Notes: generated from the sequence alone by a model not told the origin. Counted from the stretch's first letter, positions 1 to 7,416 are shown. The stretch is 22,828 nt of DNA from JBLNCE01 sp050260415 (GCA_050260415.1 JBLNCE010000129.1:1-22828), one strand, 5' to 3'. Numbers and translations are program-made.

Positions 1-24
1 CATCCGGGTCGTGTCTTGGCTTTC

Positions 25-98
<74 letters not shown>

Positions 99-110
99 TA
101 TTGATAAACG

Positions 111-132
111 GCCGACCCAGGATGGGGTCGGC
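111..132 (-). terminator. Hairpin between tRNA-Gly and tRNA-Cys
   Basis: An 8-bp perfect inverted repeat, GCCGACCC / GGGTCGGC, with a 6-nt loop lies between the two tRNAs. On the minus strand it is followed by CGTTTATC, a weak T-run, so it could be a weak terminator after tRNA-Gly or a processing hairpin. The structure is seen directly; the role is inferred. Confidence 0.4.
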
Positions 133-147
133 ATCGAAAGTTGTCAA

Positions 148-222
148 TGGAGCGGAAAACGGGATTTGAACCCGCGACCCTCGCCTTGGCAAGGCGATGC
201 TCTACCGCTGAGCTATTTCCGC
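148..222 (-). tRNA. tRNA-Gly (anticodon GCC)
   Basis: Minus-strand cloverleaf with acceptor GCGGAAA / TTTCCGC, T discriminator and encoded CCA (148-150). The anticodon stem CGCCT / AGGCG encloses the loop containing GCC (Gly). The D-arm reads GCTC-AGCGGTA-GAGC and the T-arm GCGGGTTCAAATCCCGT. A good promoter lies directly upstream (237-265). Confidence 0.95.
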
Positions 223-236
223 CCGGTGCAAAAGAT

Positions 237-265
237 AGATTACCATACTTCGGCGCCCTTGTCAA
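237..265 (-). promoter_or_regulatory. Promoter of tRNA-Gly
   Basis: Minus strand: a perfect -35 TTGACA (260-265), a 17-nt spacer and -10 TAATCT (237-242). The expected transcription start is only a few nucleotides upstream of the tRNA-Gly 5' end at 222. This indicates transcription independent of tRNA-Val, whose 3' end is about 180 bp further upstream. Confidence 0.75.
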
Positions 266-445
266 CTGGTACAGCCAGCCAGCCCTAGACGGTACCAACC
301 GCCCCTATTATCCTATACCAGCCGCCCTTTGCGCGTACCACGCGCCTGATGCCGCTCGCCTTCCAAGGGCACACAGGCCGTGCGCCCCTGCCGAGACGAA
401 AACCACCTGTTGCCTATCTTCGATGGCCTATGGCCTGCTTTTTTC

Positions 446-521
446 TGGTGGGCAGAGCCGGGCTCGAACCGACGACCCCCTCCGTGTAAAGGAGATGCTC
501 TACCAGCTGAGCTATCCGCCC
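446..521 (-). tRNA. tRNA-Val (anticodon TAC)
   Basis: Minus-strand cloverleaf with acceptor GGGCGGA / TCTGCCC (one G-T wobble), A discriminator and encoded CCA (446-448). The anticodon stem TCTCC / GGAGG encloses the 7-nt loop TTTACAC, anticodon TAC (Val). The D-arm is GCTC-AGCTGGTA-GAGC and the T-arm contains GGTTCGAGCC. A near-consensus promoter precedes it at 535-563. The 223 bp between this tRNA and tRNA-Gly hold only the tRNA-Gly promoter. Confidence 0.95.
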
Positions 522-534
522 ACTCGCGTAATAT

Positions 535-563
535 ATTATACTCAAAAAAAGGGGCGCCGTCAA
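535..563 (-). promoter_or_regulatory. Promoter of tRNA-Val
   Basis: Minus strand: -35 TTGACG (558-563), a 17-nt spacer and a perfect -10 TATAAT (535-540), placing the start a few nucleotides before the tRNA-Val 5' end at 521. The -35 box overlaps the stop codon of the small upstream ORF (560-562). The spacer holds GCGCCCC followed by seven Ts, which may also serve as a weak terminator for the upstream unit. Confidence 0.8.
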
Positions 564-769
564 ACTGCGTCCCTTGATTCCACCAGCAACCCATGCTCGG
601 CGCGCGGGAGTCTGACCTGTTCGGCCCAGCACAAACAAGCCTTGCCCACCAGATGCACGAGTTCGATCTCTGTCAGAAAACCCCTGTTATACCAGTGTAA
701 CAGGCGCCGAATCCGTTCGCCAAGGATACAATCGGCCATGTCCATCCCTTCCCTAACTGCGAGGCACAT
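560..769 (-). CDS. Small protein of unknown function (69 aa)
   Basis: I do not recognise this protein. The frame opens at an ATG preceded by a purine-rich SD-like GAGGGGGG about 4 nt upstream. It starts 37 nt after the stop of the PHP phosphoesterase, as expected for a last operon gene. The product is soluble-looking, with an amphipathic helical stretch (residues 18-45, including RRLLHWYNRG and TEIELVHLVGKAC) and three cysteines. An internal ATG at residue 9 or 11 (preceded by AGGGAAGGG) is an alternative start. The frame continues upstream as a longer ORF antisense-like to the PHP gene, which I discard. Its stop overlaps the -35 box of the tRNA-Val promoter. Position and SD support it; no family or function can be given. 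Confidence 0.5.
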   Translation of the reverse strand: MCLAVREGMDMADCILGERIRRLLHWYNRGFLTEIELVHLVGKACLCWAEQVRLPRAEHGLLVESRDAV

Positions 770-806
770 GCTGCCCCCCCTCGGAGGAATAGATCCTATA
801 GCTCGA

Positions 807-1691
807 TCATTCCCTGGCTTGGTTCGGAATATGCAGGGTGGCAAGGAAGGCCTGGCCAGTCCCGCCGGCGGCCTTCCCGGCCAAGGCTTCGACGGCGCGC
901 GCATCCACAACCGCCTGGCCCAATTGCACCCCGCCAGGCTCGCCGTGAAAGTCCGAACCGCCGGTGGCCACGAGTCCGTACCGCGCGGCCAAAGCGCTAT
1001 AGCGCGCCAGCGCTTGCGGTCCATGGCGCGGATAATGGACCTCCAACCCGGCCAATCCCTCTTCGACCAGTTCGGGGAGGAAATCATCCGTCCCCACCAG
1101 TCCGGGATGGGCCAAGACAGGTACGCCGCCCGCGGCCAGGGCAAGATGAATGGCGTCTTTCGTCTCCAGTTCTTGATGGGGCACGTAGGCCGGCGCGCCC
1201 CTCGCGAGGTAAGCCTGGAAGAACTTATCCGCCTGCTGTCGTTGGACCAGCCCCTGTGCGATTAAGGCGCGCATGATGTGCGGCCTGCCAACGTACGGTC
1301 CCGGTGCCTGCTGAGAGACTGTCTCCCAGCGGAGAGGGAAGCCCAGCGCGACCAAGCGACGGTGCATCTCCTTGGCCCGCTCCAGCCGCGCTTCGGCCAC
1401 TTTTGCCAGTTTCACGCTCAATTCCGGCCGGCGATGGTCAACGAAATAAGCCAGGATGTGCAGTTCATGGCGGCCGCGATCGGTCGTGAATTCCACGCCC
1501 GGGATCACGGGAAATCCTTGGCGTTCCGCGGCGGTCAGGGCTTCCACCAGGCCATGCACCGAATCATGGTCGGTCAAGGCCATCCCCGCCAGCATGGAAC
1601 GCGCCTTTGTCACCAGGGCAGCCGGCGCCAGAGAACCGTCCGAAGCACGGGAATGTGTATGCAGATCGAATCCTTTTTCGTTAATGGCCAT
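807..1691 (-). CDS. PHP-domain phosphoesterase (YciV / RNase AM-like)
   Basis: A PHP-superfamily hydrolase of 294 aa, the usual size for the YciV / 3',5'-nucleoside bisphosphate phosphatase group. PHP metal-binding motifs appear in order: DLHTHSRASDG (from residue 9), LTDHDSVHG, GVEFTT, a helical insertion of about 100 residues, LAHPGL, and GSDFHG near the C-terminus. Family knowledge predicts a multi-metal phosphoesterase acting on nucleotide or RNA ends; the substrate cannot be read from sequence. The ATG at 1691 is chosen, with GGAG 3 nt upstream; a GTG at 1700 would add three residues. Either start overlaps the end of aroA (stop 1681-1683), so the two are probably translationally coupled. 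No link with aromatic synthesis is implied. Confidence 0.9.
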   Translation of the reverse strand: MAINEKGFDLHTHSRASDGSLAPAALVTKARSMLAGMALTDHDSVHGLVEALTAAERQGFPVIPGVEFTTDRGRHELHILAYFVDHRRPELSVKLAKVAEARLERAKEMHRRLVALGFPLRWETVSQQAPGPYVGRPHIMRALIAQGLVQRQQADKFFQAYLARGAPAYVPHQELETKDAIHLALAAGGVPVLAHPGLVGTDDFLPELVEEGLAGLEVHYPRHGPQALARYSALAARYGLVATGGSDFHGEPGGVQLGQAVVDARAVEALAGKAAGGTGQAFLATLHIPNQARE

Positions 1692-3003
1692 CAGCTCCAC
1701 GGGAAGATGATGACTGGTCTTCGCAGACGATCGACGCGCCCAAGCGCTTTAGATCCTCGAAAAAACCCGGATAGGACTTGCTGACATGCTCGGCGCCCTC
1801 GATTATGAGGCCATCTTCGGCACGCAGGCCGACCGCGGTCAAGGCCATGATCAGACGGTGATCCTGGTGGGCGGAGACAGTCACGCCGCCCGCAAGCGGG
1901 CCGGGATGGCCCCGCACGATCAGAGTCTCCCCGGCAGGAGTTATCTCCAGACCGGCGCGGCGCATCTCGGCCGCAAAGTCACCCAAGCGATCCGATTCCT
2001 TGTACCGCAAATGTCCCACGCGGTTAAAAATCGAGGTGCCATCGGCAAAAGCGGCGGCCGTGGACAGGCTCAAGACGGCATCGATCACCCGGTCGCCGTC
2101 AAAGGAGATGCCGCGCAACGGCCGGCCTCCGGTCAATGTAACCCGATCCGTTCCGCACGCAACCGGCGCTCCCATCGCGATCAGGGCCTCGATCGCCGCG
2201 CGTTCGCCCTGGCTGTCGGGCAGGAGCCCCTCGACCGTGACCTCGCCCGGCAGGATCGCGGCCGCGGCCAAAATGGAGAGCGCCGCCGGGTAGTCGCCGT
2301 TGACCACGAAACGGCCCGGCCGATATGATTGGCCTCCCGGCACGTGGAAAAGCAGTTGCTCCCAGTCGGCCGCGAGCTCCACGCCAGCCCGGCCGAGGAC
2401 TTCAATGGTGGTACGCACCGCGGCCTGTGAGCGCAGTCCGCCGGCGACACGCACGGTAAGACCCTCCGGCAATAGAGGCGCCAGAAAAAGCAGGCCGCTC
2501 AGATACTGCGAACTCACCACGCCGTTCACGCATAGCGTCCCGCCCGCCGGACGGCCGCCGCGCACCACGATCGGGAGGCATCCGCCGCGGCTCTCAATCC
2601 CGCATCCGAGCGTCTCGAGGGCGGCCAGCAGATCATCGTTTGGCCGCCGGCCGAGAGACTCCGGGAAGGCAGTATGAAAGGCGGTCCGCTCTCCGAGCGC
2701 CGCGACCGCGAGGAGAAAGCGCAGGACCGCGCCGGCGTTGCCGACATCCAGGTCGGCCCTGGCGCGCGGATGACGGCCAAAACCGCGCACGGCCAGATCA
2801 TTCCCCACGGGCTCTATCTCCGCGCCCAAAGCGATCAGACACCGGCGCATCGCCATGGCGTCATCGTTTGCGGCGGGGTTGACCACCAGGCTTTCGCCGT
2901 CGGCCAACGCCGCCGCAAGCAGATATCTGGTGGTGTAGTTCTTGGACGGCGGCGCGGCCACCACCCCGGACAGGTTGGAGCAAGGAGAGACATGCGCCCT
3001 CAA
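1681..3003 (-). CDS. aroA: 3-phosphoshikimate 1-carboxyvinyltransferase (EPSP synthase)
   Basis: Transfers enolpyruvyl from PEP to shikimate-3-phosphate, the penultimate step to chorismate, in the cytoplasm. The length (440 aa) is normal. Motifs in order: PPSKNYTTR near residue 18 (Lys and Arg kept; the usual Ser after Lys is Asn), GNAGAVLRFL, RRPNDDLL, SSQYLSG, VNGDYPAALSILAAAA, IDAVLSLSTAAAFADGTS, LRYKESDRL, and DHRLIMAL. The catalytic Asp, Glu and Arg equivalents are present. The start is TTG (3003) with GAGGTGGTGA upstream; no better in-frame start fits before the SKN motif. It lies about 340 bp downstream of tyrA with a possible promoter in the gap, and overlaps the PHP gene at its 3' end. 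The KESDR and DHR motifs favour AroA over its paralogue MurA. Confidence 0.93.
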   Translation of the reverse strand: MRAHVSPCSNLSGVVAAPPSKNYTTRYLLAAALADGESLVVNPAANDDAMAMRRCLIALGAEIEPVGNDLAVRGFGRHPRARADLDVGNAGAVLRFLLAVAALGERTAFHTAFPESLGRRPNDDLLAALETLGCGIESRGGCLPIVVRGGRPAGGTLCVNGVVSSQYLSGLLFLAPLLPEGLTVRVAGGLRSQAAVRTTIEVLGRAGVELAADWEQLLFHVPGGQSYRPGRFVVNGDYPAALSILAAAAILPGEVTVEGLLPDSQGERAAIEALIAMGAPVACGTDRVTLTGGRPLRGISFDGDRVIDAVLSLSTAAAFADGTSIFNRVGHLRYKESDRLGDFAAEMRRAGLEITPAGETLIVRGHPGPLAGGVTVSAHQDHRLIMALTAVGLRAEDGLIIEGAEHVSKSYPGFFEDLKRLGASIVCEDQSSSSRGADGH

Positions 3004-3082
3004 CTGGATTCACCACCTCGAAAAATGCAAGCAATGTGAGAAAACCCGGATCCAGGTCGTGAACTCATCCCCGGCCTTTAGC

Positions 3083-3148
3083 CACCCCATCCCCTCTCTT
3101 CAAAAGGGGGCCGGGGGTGACTGCAAACGGGGATCGAAGACTTCATTA
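3083..3148. repeat. Dispersed palindromic repeat, copy 1
   Basis: Plus strand: CACCCCATCCCCTCTCTT, a short loop, GGGGGCCGGGGGTGA, then TGCAAA and ATCGAAGACTTCAT. The C-rich and G-rich halves can pair. The same order of blocks (CCCCTCTCTT..., GGGGGTGAGTGCAAA, ATCGAAGACTTAAT) recurs at 18172-18229, and the CACCCC..ATCCCC..TCTCT head recurs at 18259-18278. This shows a family of intergenic repeats in this genome. Confidence 0.65.
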
Positions 3149-3245
3149 ACCTGTTGGCTCTGTTCTGTATGGTTGATCCTACACATCCATCCATCAAGCA
3201 GTGGCAACAAGGCGGGCAGTACTGACGGCAGTTATAGAGCTTATG

Positions 3246-3272
3246 TTTATAGCCCCACAGCATCTTAAGCAA
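3246..3272 (-). promoter_or_regulatory. Possible promoter of aroA
   Basis: Minus strand: TTGCTT (3267-3272), a 15-nt spacer and TATAAA (3246-3251). The -10 is good but the spacer is short. The 243-nt leader to aroA would include repeat copy 1. Tentative. Confidence 0.3.
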
Positions 3273-3344
3273 TCATCCAAGCAACCCTCGGCGCAGATAT
3301 GGATGTCGAGCCACGCGGCATAGGCCGCCATGTCTCACGGCTTT

Positions 3345-4442
3345 CTATCTCCGCCTGGCCCGTAGACCGACCCCATTCAGCAAGTCGAGTGCCCGCGTCA
3401 GCGCCGTTTCATCCTCGACCGCCACCCGGAGGGTGCCTCCCTCGCCTTCGCGGAGGCGCAGGATCTCGATGTCTTTTACGTTGACCGCTTCGGACGCCAG
3501 CACGTCGAGGACTTGCTTGATCGCGCCAGGCCGATCCTGGATCGCGACCACAAGTTCTTCGACCTTGCCAAGAAGGCCTTTACCCCTGGCCGGCACGTCT
3601 TCCCGCGATACTTTGGCCGCGCGCAAAAACCCCTCGAGGCCGGCGTCATCGCCTGCCAGCAACATCTGGCGCATCCGCGTAAGTTCGGCATGAAAAAGGT
3701 CCAATGCATGCTGCAGCGGCCCGCGGTTTGTGGAGAGGATCTGGGTCCATAGCCCGGGATCTCCGCCCGCGATCCGTGTTGTGTCGCGGAAACCGCCTCC
3801 CGCCAACGCCAGGGTGCCCGGGTGGGAAGCATCGAGCGCCGCCACCGCGTTGACAAGCGCGGCGGCGATTAAGTGCGGCAGGTGGCTGATGGCCGCCGCG
3901 ATCAGGTCGTGGACCTCGGGGGCGAGGAAGAGAAACCTGGCGCCGGTGCAGGAGAGGACGGCCATGAGCTCTTCACGGACTGCCGCGGGCGCGGCGGGTT
4001 CCGTGGTCAGGATATACGCGGCATTCTCAAAAAGGTAGGCATCCGCCGCCGCTAGGCCCGCACGTTCCGATCCGGCCATGGGATGCCCTCCGATAAAGAA
4101 CACTCCCTCCGGCACGAGCGGGGCGAGCGCGGTGACAATTTGGGCTTTTGTGCTGGCGGTGTCGGTGACGATCGTCCCCGGACGCAGAGCCGGCAAGAGA
4201 GCGGTTATCGTCGGCACCACCGCCTTGACCGGTGTGGCCGCGATGATGACCTCCGCCGCGGCGAGGGCGGCCGGCGAGGGCGCCACCCTGGTGACGGCCC
4301 CGGCCGCCAAGGCGGCCTCGCCCACACCCGGTGAGGGATCGTAGCCCCATACTTCCTCAAAACGTCCGCTGCCGACCAAGGCAAGCCCCAGGGAGCCGCC
4401 GATCAATCCAAGCCCGGCCAGGCCGACGCGCCGGGTGCGCAC
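3345..4442 (-). CDS. tyrA: Prephenate dehydrogenase with C-terminal ACT domain
   Basis: Oxidatively decarboxylates prephenate to 4-hydroxyphenylpyruvate, committing it to tyrosine. The 365 aa protein has an N-terminal Rossmann motif GLGLIGGS (from residue 10), the prephenate-binding HPMAGSERAG, and GGFRDTTRIAGGDPGLW in the helical dimerisation domain. From about residue 290 an ACT domain begins (VVAIQDRPGAIKQVLDVLA), which in this family usually mediates feedback by tyrosine. The GTG start at 4442 directly follows the aroF stop codon (TAG, 4443-4445) with GGGAG 6 nt upstream, so coupling with aroF is likely. It is the last gene of the hutP-aroH-hisC-aroF-tyrA unit. No pheA-type prephenate dehydratase is visible in the window. 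Confidence 0.95.
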   Translation of the reverse strand: MRTRRVGLAGLGLIGGSLGLALVGSGRFEEVWGYDPSPGVGEAALAAGAVTRVAPSPAALAAAEVIIAATPVKAVVPTITALLPALRPGTIVTDTASTKAQIVTALAPLVPEGVFFIGGHPMAGSERAGLAAADAYLFENAAYILTTEPAAPAAVREELMAVLSCTGARFLFLAPEVHDLIAAAISHLPHLIAAALVNAVAALDASHPGTLALAGGGFRDTTRIAGGDPGLWTQILSTNRGPLQHALDLFHAELTRMRQMLLAGDDAGLEGFLRAAKVSREDVPARGKGLLGKVEELVVAIQDRPGAIKQVLDVLASEAVNVKDIEILRLREGEGGTLRVAVEDETALTRALDLLNGVGLRARRR

Positions 4443-5459
4443 CTACATCTCCCGGCCGACCGCGGCCGCGACCGAGCGCAGGTCGCGCATCATGAGCGCG
4501 AACTCAGCAAAGGTCAGCGATTGGGGACCATCCGAGAGCGCCGTCTCGGGATTGGGATGCACCTCGACCATGATGCCGTCGGCGCCCACCGCCAAAGCGG
4601 CCCGGGCCAGCGGGGCGACCAGAGCGCGCTTTCCCGTCCCATGGCTGGGATCCACCAGGATCGGCAGATGCGAAAGATGCTTGATGGTAGGCACGGCGCT
4701 CAGATCAAGGGTATTGCGCGTTGACGTCTCGTAGGTTCTGATACCCCGTTCGCAGAGGACGACCTCGTAGTTGCCTTCCGAGAGGATGTACTCCGCCGCC
4801 ATGAGCCACTCCTCGGCGGTGGCGGCCAGCCCGCGCTTGAGGAGGACGGGGCGTTTGCTCCGGCCGACTTCACGCAGCAACGTGAAGTTTTGCATGTTGC
4901 GCGCGCCGATCTGGAGCATGTCCGCATATTGGGCCACCAATTCGACATCGCGCGGGTTGACCACCTCGGTCACCACGGGCAGCCCCGTCTCGGCGCGCGC
5001 CTGGGCTAACAGTATCAAGCCTTCCTGCTCGAGGCCCTGAAAGGCATAGGGCGAAGTGCGCGGTTTGTACGCCCCTCCCCGCAACATATCGGCGCCCGAC
5101 GCCTTGACGGCCTTGGCCGTATTGACGATTTGCTCGGCGTTCTCAACCGCGCACGGCCCGGCGATCACCACCGCCCGTTTTCCTCCGATACTGAGCGGGC
5201 CGACGCGGATCTCGGACGGCGCGGGACTAAATTCCTTGCCCGCCAGCTTGTACGGGGCCAAGATCGGCACGACACGCTCGACCCCGCCCATGGCTTCGAG
5301 CGAAGGCGCCATGGAGGCATGCTTCTGCGCTCCCACCGCGCCGATGATTGTGCGTTCCACGCCGCGCGATAGATGGATATCAAAACCCCACGCGCGCAAG
5401 CGGTCTTGGACGTGCTGGACCTGTGCTTCGGTCGCTTCCGTACCCATAACGACAATCAT
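4443..5459 (-). CDS. aroF: 3-deoxy-7-phosphoheptulonate (DAHP) synthase, type I beta
   Basis: Condenses PEP and erythrose-4-phosphate, the first step of the shikimate pathway. The 338 aa product starts with a ferredoxin-like regulatory domain (about residues 1-75, MIVVMGTEATEAQVQ...), typical of type I beta enzymes such as Thermotoga DAHP synthase and a site of feedback control there. The barrel domain follows with AGPCAVEN, RGGAYKPRTSPYAFQGL, QIGARNMQN, LKRGLAAT, DPSHGTGKR and EVHPNPE. These cover the PEP- and metal-binding residues (Cys, Lys, His, Glu, Asp). The ATG start overlaps the hisC stop by 4 nt (ATGA), and tyrA starts directly after the stop. The symbol aroF is used for the family; aroG or aroA(G) are also used in Firmicutes. 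Confidence 0.95.
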   Translation of the reverse strand: MIVVMGTEATEAQVQHVQDRLRAWGFDIHLSRGVERTIIGAVGAQKHASMAPSLEAMGGVERVVPILAPYKLAGKEFSPAPSEIRVGPLSIGGKRAVVIAGPCAVENAEQIVNTAKAVKASGADMLRGGAYKPRTSPYAFQGLEQEGLILLAQARAETGLPVVTEVVNPRDVELVAQYADMLQIGARNMQNFTLLREVGRSKRPVLLKRGLAATAEEWLMAAEYILSEGNYEVVLCERGIRTYETSTRNTLDLSAVPTIKHLSHLPILVDPSHGTGKRALVAPLARAALAVGADGIMVEVHPNPETALSDGPQSLTFAEFALMMRDLRSVAAAVGREM

Positions 5460-6586
5460 TGACCTACCGCCACCTCCTTGGACTGTGCGCCTCCGCCCAG
5501 AACAACGTCAAGGGCGGCTAAGAAACGCGCATTTTGCTCGGCCGTGCCCACGGTGACCCTGATCCGTTCCGGTAAACCGAATGAGCCCGCCGGACGGACG
5601 ATGACCCCCAAGCGGAGCAGGCCGCGGAATACATCCTGCGCCTCCCGGCGCAGGTCGACCAGGATGAAATTGGTCTGCGTCGGCAGAAATGACAAGCCCA
5701 AGGCGGACAGTCCCGCGTAGAGTTGCTCTTTGCCCTCGGCGTTTACCGCCCTGCTCCGCGCCACATGTTCATGGTCATCAAGGGCGGCCAGGGCGGCGAG
5801 TTGCGCCGGACGGTTCACGTTGAAAGGCTCCTTGACCCGATAGAGAAGGTCGATCAGGCCTTGCGGGCCGACACCATAACCCACCCTCAGACCGGCCAGG
5901 CCGAATATCTTTGAAAATGTGCGGAGGACGAGCACGGGGGCGCCGTCGCGCAGATAGTCAATGGGCTCCGGGTATTCGGGCGAGGCGACGTACTCCTGGT
6001 AAGCCGCGTCACAGACGGCCAGGACGTTCCCGGGCAGCCGCCCGAGAAAAGAAGAGAACTCCTCCCGGGTGATCATGGTGCCCGTGGGATTGTTGGGATT
6101 GCAGAGGAAAACCACCTTGGTGCGACGGGTGATCGCGGCGAGGATCGCGTCCGGATCCTGCCCCCCTTCGGACCGGATACGCACCGGTGTCGCCCCCATC
6201 AACTGCACGGCGTAGAGATACTCGCTAAACGTGGGTTCGCAGATGACCGCCTCGTCTCCCGGCCCGAGCAGGGCCTCGGCCGCCAATTTGATAATCTCGT
6301 CCGAACCGTTGCCCACGATGATCTGGCTGGCTGGCACGCCCAGCCCGGCGCCGATTGCCTCGCGCAACTCCATGGCGCCGGCATCAGGATAGACCGACGC
6401 CTGGGCCGTGCTCGCGGCCAAGGCCGCCATCGCTTTTGGGGACGGTCCGAGCGGATTCTCGTTGCTGGCCAGCTTGACCACATCCGTGAGCCCCAGTTCG
6501 CGCTGGACTTCTTCCACGGGCTTGCCCGGCGTATACGGCGGGATCGCAAAGACCGCCGGACGGGCCAGCCGCTGCCAATCAATCAC
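5456..6586 (-). CDS. hisC: Histidinol-phosphate / aromatic aminotransferase, HisC type
   Basis: A fold-type I PLP aminotransferase of 376 aa. Visible motifs are SNENPLGPSP (41-50), YPDAG, NPNNPTGT (163-170), Asp193/Tyr196 near the cofactor, and the Schiff-base lysine K226 in TFSKIFGLAGLRVGYG. Sequence is HisC-like, converting imidazole-acetol phosphate to histidinol phosphate, but the gene lies between aroH and aroF, and the histidine operon 6 kb away has no hisC. In Bacillus subtilis a HisC enzyme serves both histidine and Tyr/Phe synthesis, and the same dual role is likely here. The GTG start at 6586 has a strong GGAGGTGA SD. The stop overlaps the aroF start by 4 nt. A strictly aromatic aminotransferase cannot be excluded. 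Confidence 0.9.
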   Translation of the reverse strand: MIDWQRLARPAVFAIPPYTPGKPVEEVQRELGLTDVVKLASNENPLGPSPKAMAALAASTAQASVYPDAGAMELREAIGAGLGVPASQIIVGNGSDEIIKLAAEALLGPGDEAVICEPTFSEYLYAVQLMGATPVRIRSEGGQDPDAILAAITRRTKVVFLCNPNNPTGTMITREEFSSFLGRLPGNVLAVCDAAYQEYVASPEYPEPIDYLRDGAPVLVLRTFSKIFGLAGLRVGYGVGPQGLIDLLYRVKEPFNVNRPAQLAALAALDDHEHVARSRAVNAEGKEQLYAGLSALGLSFLPTQTNFILVDLRREAQDVFRGLLRLGVIVRPAGSFGLPERIRVTVGTAEQNARFLAALDVVLGGGAQSKEVAVGQ

Positions 6587-6646
6587 TCTCTGTCACCTCC
6601 CGGAGAACGCATGGGTCAGTATGATATGAAATAATAAAACACGCTC

Positions 6647-7000
6647 CTATTTTAGATCCGGCCTCAGCGTGACCGCATCCCGCAGGTAAACGTGGACCGG
6701 CTCCGCGTCCGAAGCCATCTCGATGTGCAGTAGAACGCGTATGCAACGCGGCAGGGCGCCGGGCTTATCGATCTCAACCGCGTCAAGCAGGGGCACCGCC
6801 TGCCACCCGATCTGCCGGGCCGCCGCCGCCGGGAACTCGGCCCGCAGGTCCGGCGTCGCGGTAAAGATCGCGCTGACGATCCGGTCCACCGCCAGATTAT
6901 TGGCACGCACCATGGCCTGTAAAAGCTCGCGCGTGGCGTCGAGAATGCATTCCGGCGTATCGGCCGCCGCCGTGGTCGCCCCCCTGATTCCGCGCAACAT
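6647..7000 (-). CDS. aroH: Chorismate mutase, AroH type
   Basis: Converts chorismate to prephenate. The 117 aa length and the signature RGIRGATT, FTATPDL, FPAAAAR, GWQAVPLL, CIRVL, HVYL, LRPDL identify the trimeric Bacillus subtilis AroH fold rather than AroQ. The active-site set is intact: Arg6, Glu76, Cys86, Arg88 and Tyr105 correspond to Arg7, Glu78, Cys88, Arg90 and Tyr108 of the B. subtilis enzyme. The start ATG overlaps the hutP-like stop by 1 nt (TGATG), implying coupling. With hisC, aroF and tyrA downstream it forms the prephenate-to-tyrosine branch. AroH enzymes are usually not feedback regulated, so control may come from the DAHP synthase, TyrA ACT domain and the leader. Confidence 0.95.
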   Translation of the reverse strand: MLRGIRGATTAAADTPECILDATRELLQAMVRANNLAVDRIVSAIFTATPDLRAEFPAAAARQIGWQAVPLLDAVEIDKPGALPRCIRVLLHIEMASDAEPVHVYLRDAVTLRPDLK

Positions 7001-7416
7001 CAGCCGATCGCCCGGTGGCCCAGGCCCACCGCCACCTCGTCAAGATGCAGCAGACCGATCCCGAAGAAGACCGCGACCGCCACGTGGTCACCGCGCCTGG
7101 CCAAGCCGACCTTGCCTCCGATGTTCAGGCCGATGGCCTTGGTCATGATCTGTGAGAGCGCTTCCCGCGTGGCGCCGGCAATCGCGCCCTCCTCCGCGTG
7201 GCAATCCTTGATGATGAACTCACGTTTGGCTGCCACGACCGCGCGTTCGACGATGGACTTGATTGCCAGCAAATACTCGCCGCCGTAGTCAACCGCCGCG
7301 GCTCTGATCTCGCTCCGCCGCAGCTTTTCTTTGAGCGCGCGTTCGTCGTCGCGGGTCGCCGAAAGCGCCATCTCGATCGCGGCCCGCGCCACTTCTTTGC
7401 TGCCGGTCTCCGACAC
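7000..7416 (-). CDS. HutP-family protein, putative RNA-binding regulator
   Basis: A 138 aa protein resembling HutP, the L-histidine- and Mg2+-dependent antiterminator of the B. subtilis hut operon. The match is in the C-terminal half: AGATREALSQIMTKAIGL (HutP: HATMEALHGVTRGQMLL...), the RGDHVAVAVFFGIG segment (HutP: GDWIAVSLYGTIG), and the ending VAVGLGH (HutP: FGVGINH). By my alignment the two metal-binding histidines of the HutP HALYH motif are replaced by glycine (GAIAG), with a His slightly upstream (CHAEEG), while the C-terminal His is kept; ligand or metal use may therefore differ. GTG at 7416 is chosen because AGAGGGTGA lies at good spacing; GTG at 7425 would add three residues but overlaps the SD. 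It leads an aromatic operon, not a histidine-utilisation one. The preceding leader has an intrinsic terminator (7481-7505), so autogenous antitermination is an attractive inference. Confidence 0.8.
   Translation of the reverse strand: MSETGSKEVARAAIEMALSATRDDERALKEKLRRSEIRAAAVDYGGEYLLAIKSIVERAVVAAKREFIIKDCHAEEGAIAGATREALSQIMTKAIGLNIGGKVGLARRGDHVAVAVFFGIGLLHLDEVAVGLGHRAIG

Larger units (their letters stand above)
3004..3344. other. Gene-free gap between tyrA and aroA
   Basis: About 340 bp with no convincing gene. It holds one copy of a palindromic dispersed repeat (3083-3148) and a possible minus-strand promoter for aroA (3246-3272). A cysteine-rich 64-codon minus-strand frame (3078-3272) runs through the repeat and has no SD; I treat it as spurious. 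Confidence 0.7.

Noticed and set aside
414..638. Minus-strand frame containing GRIAQLVEHLLYTEGVVGSSPALP
   Set aside because: This is the well-known false translation of a tRNA gene (tRNA-Val here).
141..1265. A 374-codon plus-strand open frame
   Set aside because: It runs through tRNA-Gly and tRNA-Val in antisense and then across the PHP gene; the long opening is an effect of GC-rich coding sequence on the other strand.
3078..3272. Cysteine-rich 64-codon minus-strand frame
   Set aside because: Lies over the dispersed repeat in the tyrA-aroA gap, has no SD, and its end is the translated repeat.
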